Below are positions 63,157 through 64,000 of a stretch of 64,000 bases of DNA, in pieces. The position numbers and the translations under genes are program-made. Source of the stretch: Streptomyces oryzae (lineage in GTDB: Bacteria; Actinomycetota; Actinomycetes; Streptomycetales; Streptomycetaceae). The DNA lies in assembly GCF_017676365.1 (NCBI RefSeq), contig NZ_JADKMA010000002.1, positions 1-64,000 on the forward strand, in the 5' to 3' direction. How positions within the stretch are numbered: the first letter of the stretch is position 1; each line of letters opens with the position of its first letter. A model generated the notes under the pieces. The model was not told the DNA's origin. It saw only the letters and a program-made list of their open reading frames with translations, and did not search any database.

Positions 63157-63624
63157 CTACGAAGCGGACGTCTCCCGGGCCGCGCGCAGGGCCGCCGCCA
63201 GCTGCTCCGGGTGCCGGGTGGAGACGTAGACGTACGGCGTCGGGTCCTCCGGGTCGGTCACCTCGATCCGCACCGCTGTCGGAACGTAGCCGCGCAGCAC
63301 CATGTGTGCGCGCATGTCCGCCTTGTGGGTACGCCAGGCGCGCGCCTCGTCGGCGTCCAGCGGCTCGGCTTCGCCCAGCGCCGACACCGGAATCCGCGCG
63401 TCCCCCGCGACCAGCGAGCCCGCAACCACGCGTACCCGCACGCTGCCGTAGGCGCTCACGCACACCGCTGCCAGCGCGGTGCCGGCCACCAGCCCGCACA
63501 GCAGCGGCAGCGGGCCGAAGGGGAACAGCATCAGGGCGCAGGCGACACCGAAACCGGCGGCGATCAGCCACCAGGAGCGGGGAGCCGTCAGGCGTTCGTC
63601 GTAGGGCGGGGCGGCGGGAACCAT
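63157..63624 (-). CDS. DUF3093 family membrane protein
   Basis: 155 residues from ATG 63624 (MVPAAPPYDERLTAPRSW). Two adjacent membrane segments, SWWLIAAGFGVACALMLFPFG and PLPLLCGLVAGTALAAVCVSA (about residues 18-58), precede a cytoplasmic or external domain (VRVVAGSLVAGDARIPVSALG, AWRTHKADMRAHMVLRGYVP, VYVSTRHPEQLAAALR). The YDERL start and the R-GYVPTAVR block identify the family. It is conserved in actinobacteria next to dut (deoxyuridine triphosphatase), which would lie just outside the window. Function unknown. It is divergent from the thioesterase gene by 57 bp. Confidence 0.93.
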   Translation of the reverse strand: MVPAAPPYDERLTAPRSWWLIAAGFGVACALMLFPFGPLPLLCGLVAGTALAAVCVSAYGSVRVRVVAGSLVAGDARIPVSALGEAEPLDADEARAWRTHKADMRAHMVLRGYVPTAVRIEVTDPEDPTPYVYVSTRHPEQLAAALRAARETSAS

Positions 63625-63681
63625 GTGTCCAGCTTGGCACGGCGCCCTGGGGCCGCTCGCGCGGCGGTAAGGTCTGCACCC

Positions 63682-64000
63682 GTGAGTTCCGTCAATCCCC
63701 CCAGTCCCCCGAAGACCTCGCTGGAGCCGCCGCCCGACGCCGTGGCGCCGGTACGGCACCCCGAGGCCCCCGCACCCGGTGAGCCGCTGGGTGCCCACTA
63801 CGAGATGTGCTTCGGCTGCGGCGGGGGACAGCCGCACGGGCTGCACTTGGTGGCACGGGCCGGCGACGGCGTGAGCGTCACAGCCGAGTTCACCGTCAAG
63901 CCCGCCCACCAGGGCGCTCCGGGGCTCGCCCACGGCGGGGTGCTGACCAGCGCGCTGGACGAGACGCTGGGCTCGCTCGGCTGGCTGATGCATGTGATCG
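63682..64000 (+). CDS. PaaI-type hotdog thioesterase (3' end cut by window)
   Basis: Starts at GTG 63682 and runs open to the window edge (106 residues visible). The first 45 residues are Pro-rich. The hotdog fold begins at YEMCFGCGGGQPHGLHLVAR, and the typical helix motif HQGAPGLAHGGVLTSALDET holds the residue set used for acyl-CoA hydrolysis in the PaaI group. CFGCG is a frequent lead-in in actinobacterial members. It probably hydrolyses an acyl-CoA; substrate unknown. The C-terminus is not available. Confidence 0.88.
   Translation, partial: MSSVNPPSPPKTSLEPPPDAVAPVRHPEAPAPGEPLGAHYEMCFGCGGGQPHGLHLVARAGDGVSVTAEFTVKPAHQGAPGLAHGGVLTSALDETLGSLGWLMHVI

Overview
This window looks like a conserved core segment of a Streptomyces chromosome, or that of a very close relative. 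The base composition is strongly GC-rich, coding frames are dense, and GTG starts are common. It carries lineage markers that I recognise: hrdB (principal sigma factor) preceded by the sporulation regulator whiH, sepH, the cutR-cutS pair, and an nrdR-nrdJ operon. From memory, the gene order matches the S. coelicolor interval running from just before SCO5802 (dinG-like) to about SCO5866. I could not run an alignment to confirm this. I see no insertion sequence, prophage, CRISPR array, tRNA, rRNA or obvious defence island.

Left part (1-11.1 kb): the end of an NRPS-independent siderophore locus (GNAT acyltransferase and IucA/IucC synthetase) is followed by a DinG/XPD-type iron-sulfur helicase. 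That helicase converges on lexA, which has its own SOS box. A regulatory gap with two NrdR boxes 31 bp apart then leads into nrdR and the B12-dependent ribonucleotide reductase nrdJ, closed by a strong terminator. Next (11.1-19.4 kb) come small housekeeping genes: a histidine phosphatase, an ADP-ribosylglycohydrolase, RNase HII, a RecQ helicase carrying a C-terminal phosphoribosyltransferase-like domain, a DUF4192 protein and a Nudix/NrtR-type regulator.

Middle (19.5-43.4 kb): a one-polypeptide ABC transporter with a roughly 330-residue disordered linker, whiH with a sigma-WhiG-like promoter, about 1.2 kb of apparently non-coding DNA, and hrdB behind an ECF-type promoter. Then come a secreted trypsin-like protease, a DUF7455 zinc protein, topoisomerase IV (parE and, further on, parC on the other strand), a DUF485 plus sodium/solute symporter pair, and a CitA-like sensor kinase with no visible partner. 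A sucrase/ferredoxin-like protein with an iron box at its start, a CobW GTPase with a Cys/His-rich insertion, and an active/inactive pair of M16 peptidases complete this part.

Right part (43.4-64 kb): a c-di-AMP (ydaO-type) riboswitch precedes a secreted LytM/M23 peptidase. It is followed by HPr (ptsH), a Pat-type protein acetyltransferase with an N-terminal GNAT domain, DUF5998, an alkaline-phosphatase-superfamily enzyme, thymidine kinase, a VOC protein, a sulfurtransferase and SepH. Then come a membrane protein with DDATR repeats, an FAD-linked oxidase, (coproporphyrin) ferrochelatase, an inositol monophosphatase family enzyme, cutR-cutS, DUF4193, a hypothetical protein, DUF3093, and a PaaI-type thioesterase cut by the window edge.

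Common themes are DNA replication, repair and topology (dinG, lexA, nrdR-nrdJ, rnhB, recQ, parE, parC, tdk), cell envelope and development (whiH, hrdB, LytM peptidase, sepH, cutRS), and metal handling (siderophore genes, iron-boxed protein, CobW, ferrochelatase). The most informative observations are regulatory (NrdR boxes, LexA box, iron box, c-di-AMP riboswitch, WhiG and ECF promoters) and architectural (RecQ-PRTase, single-chain ABC transporter, His/Cys-rich CobW). I did not find a clearly new system. The best candidates for under-described biology are listed as findings.
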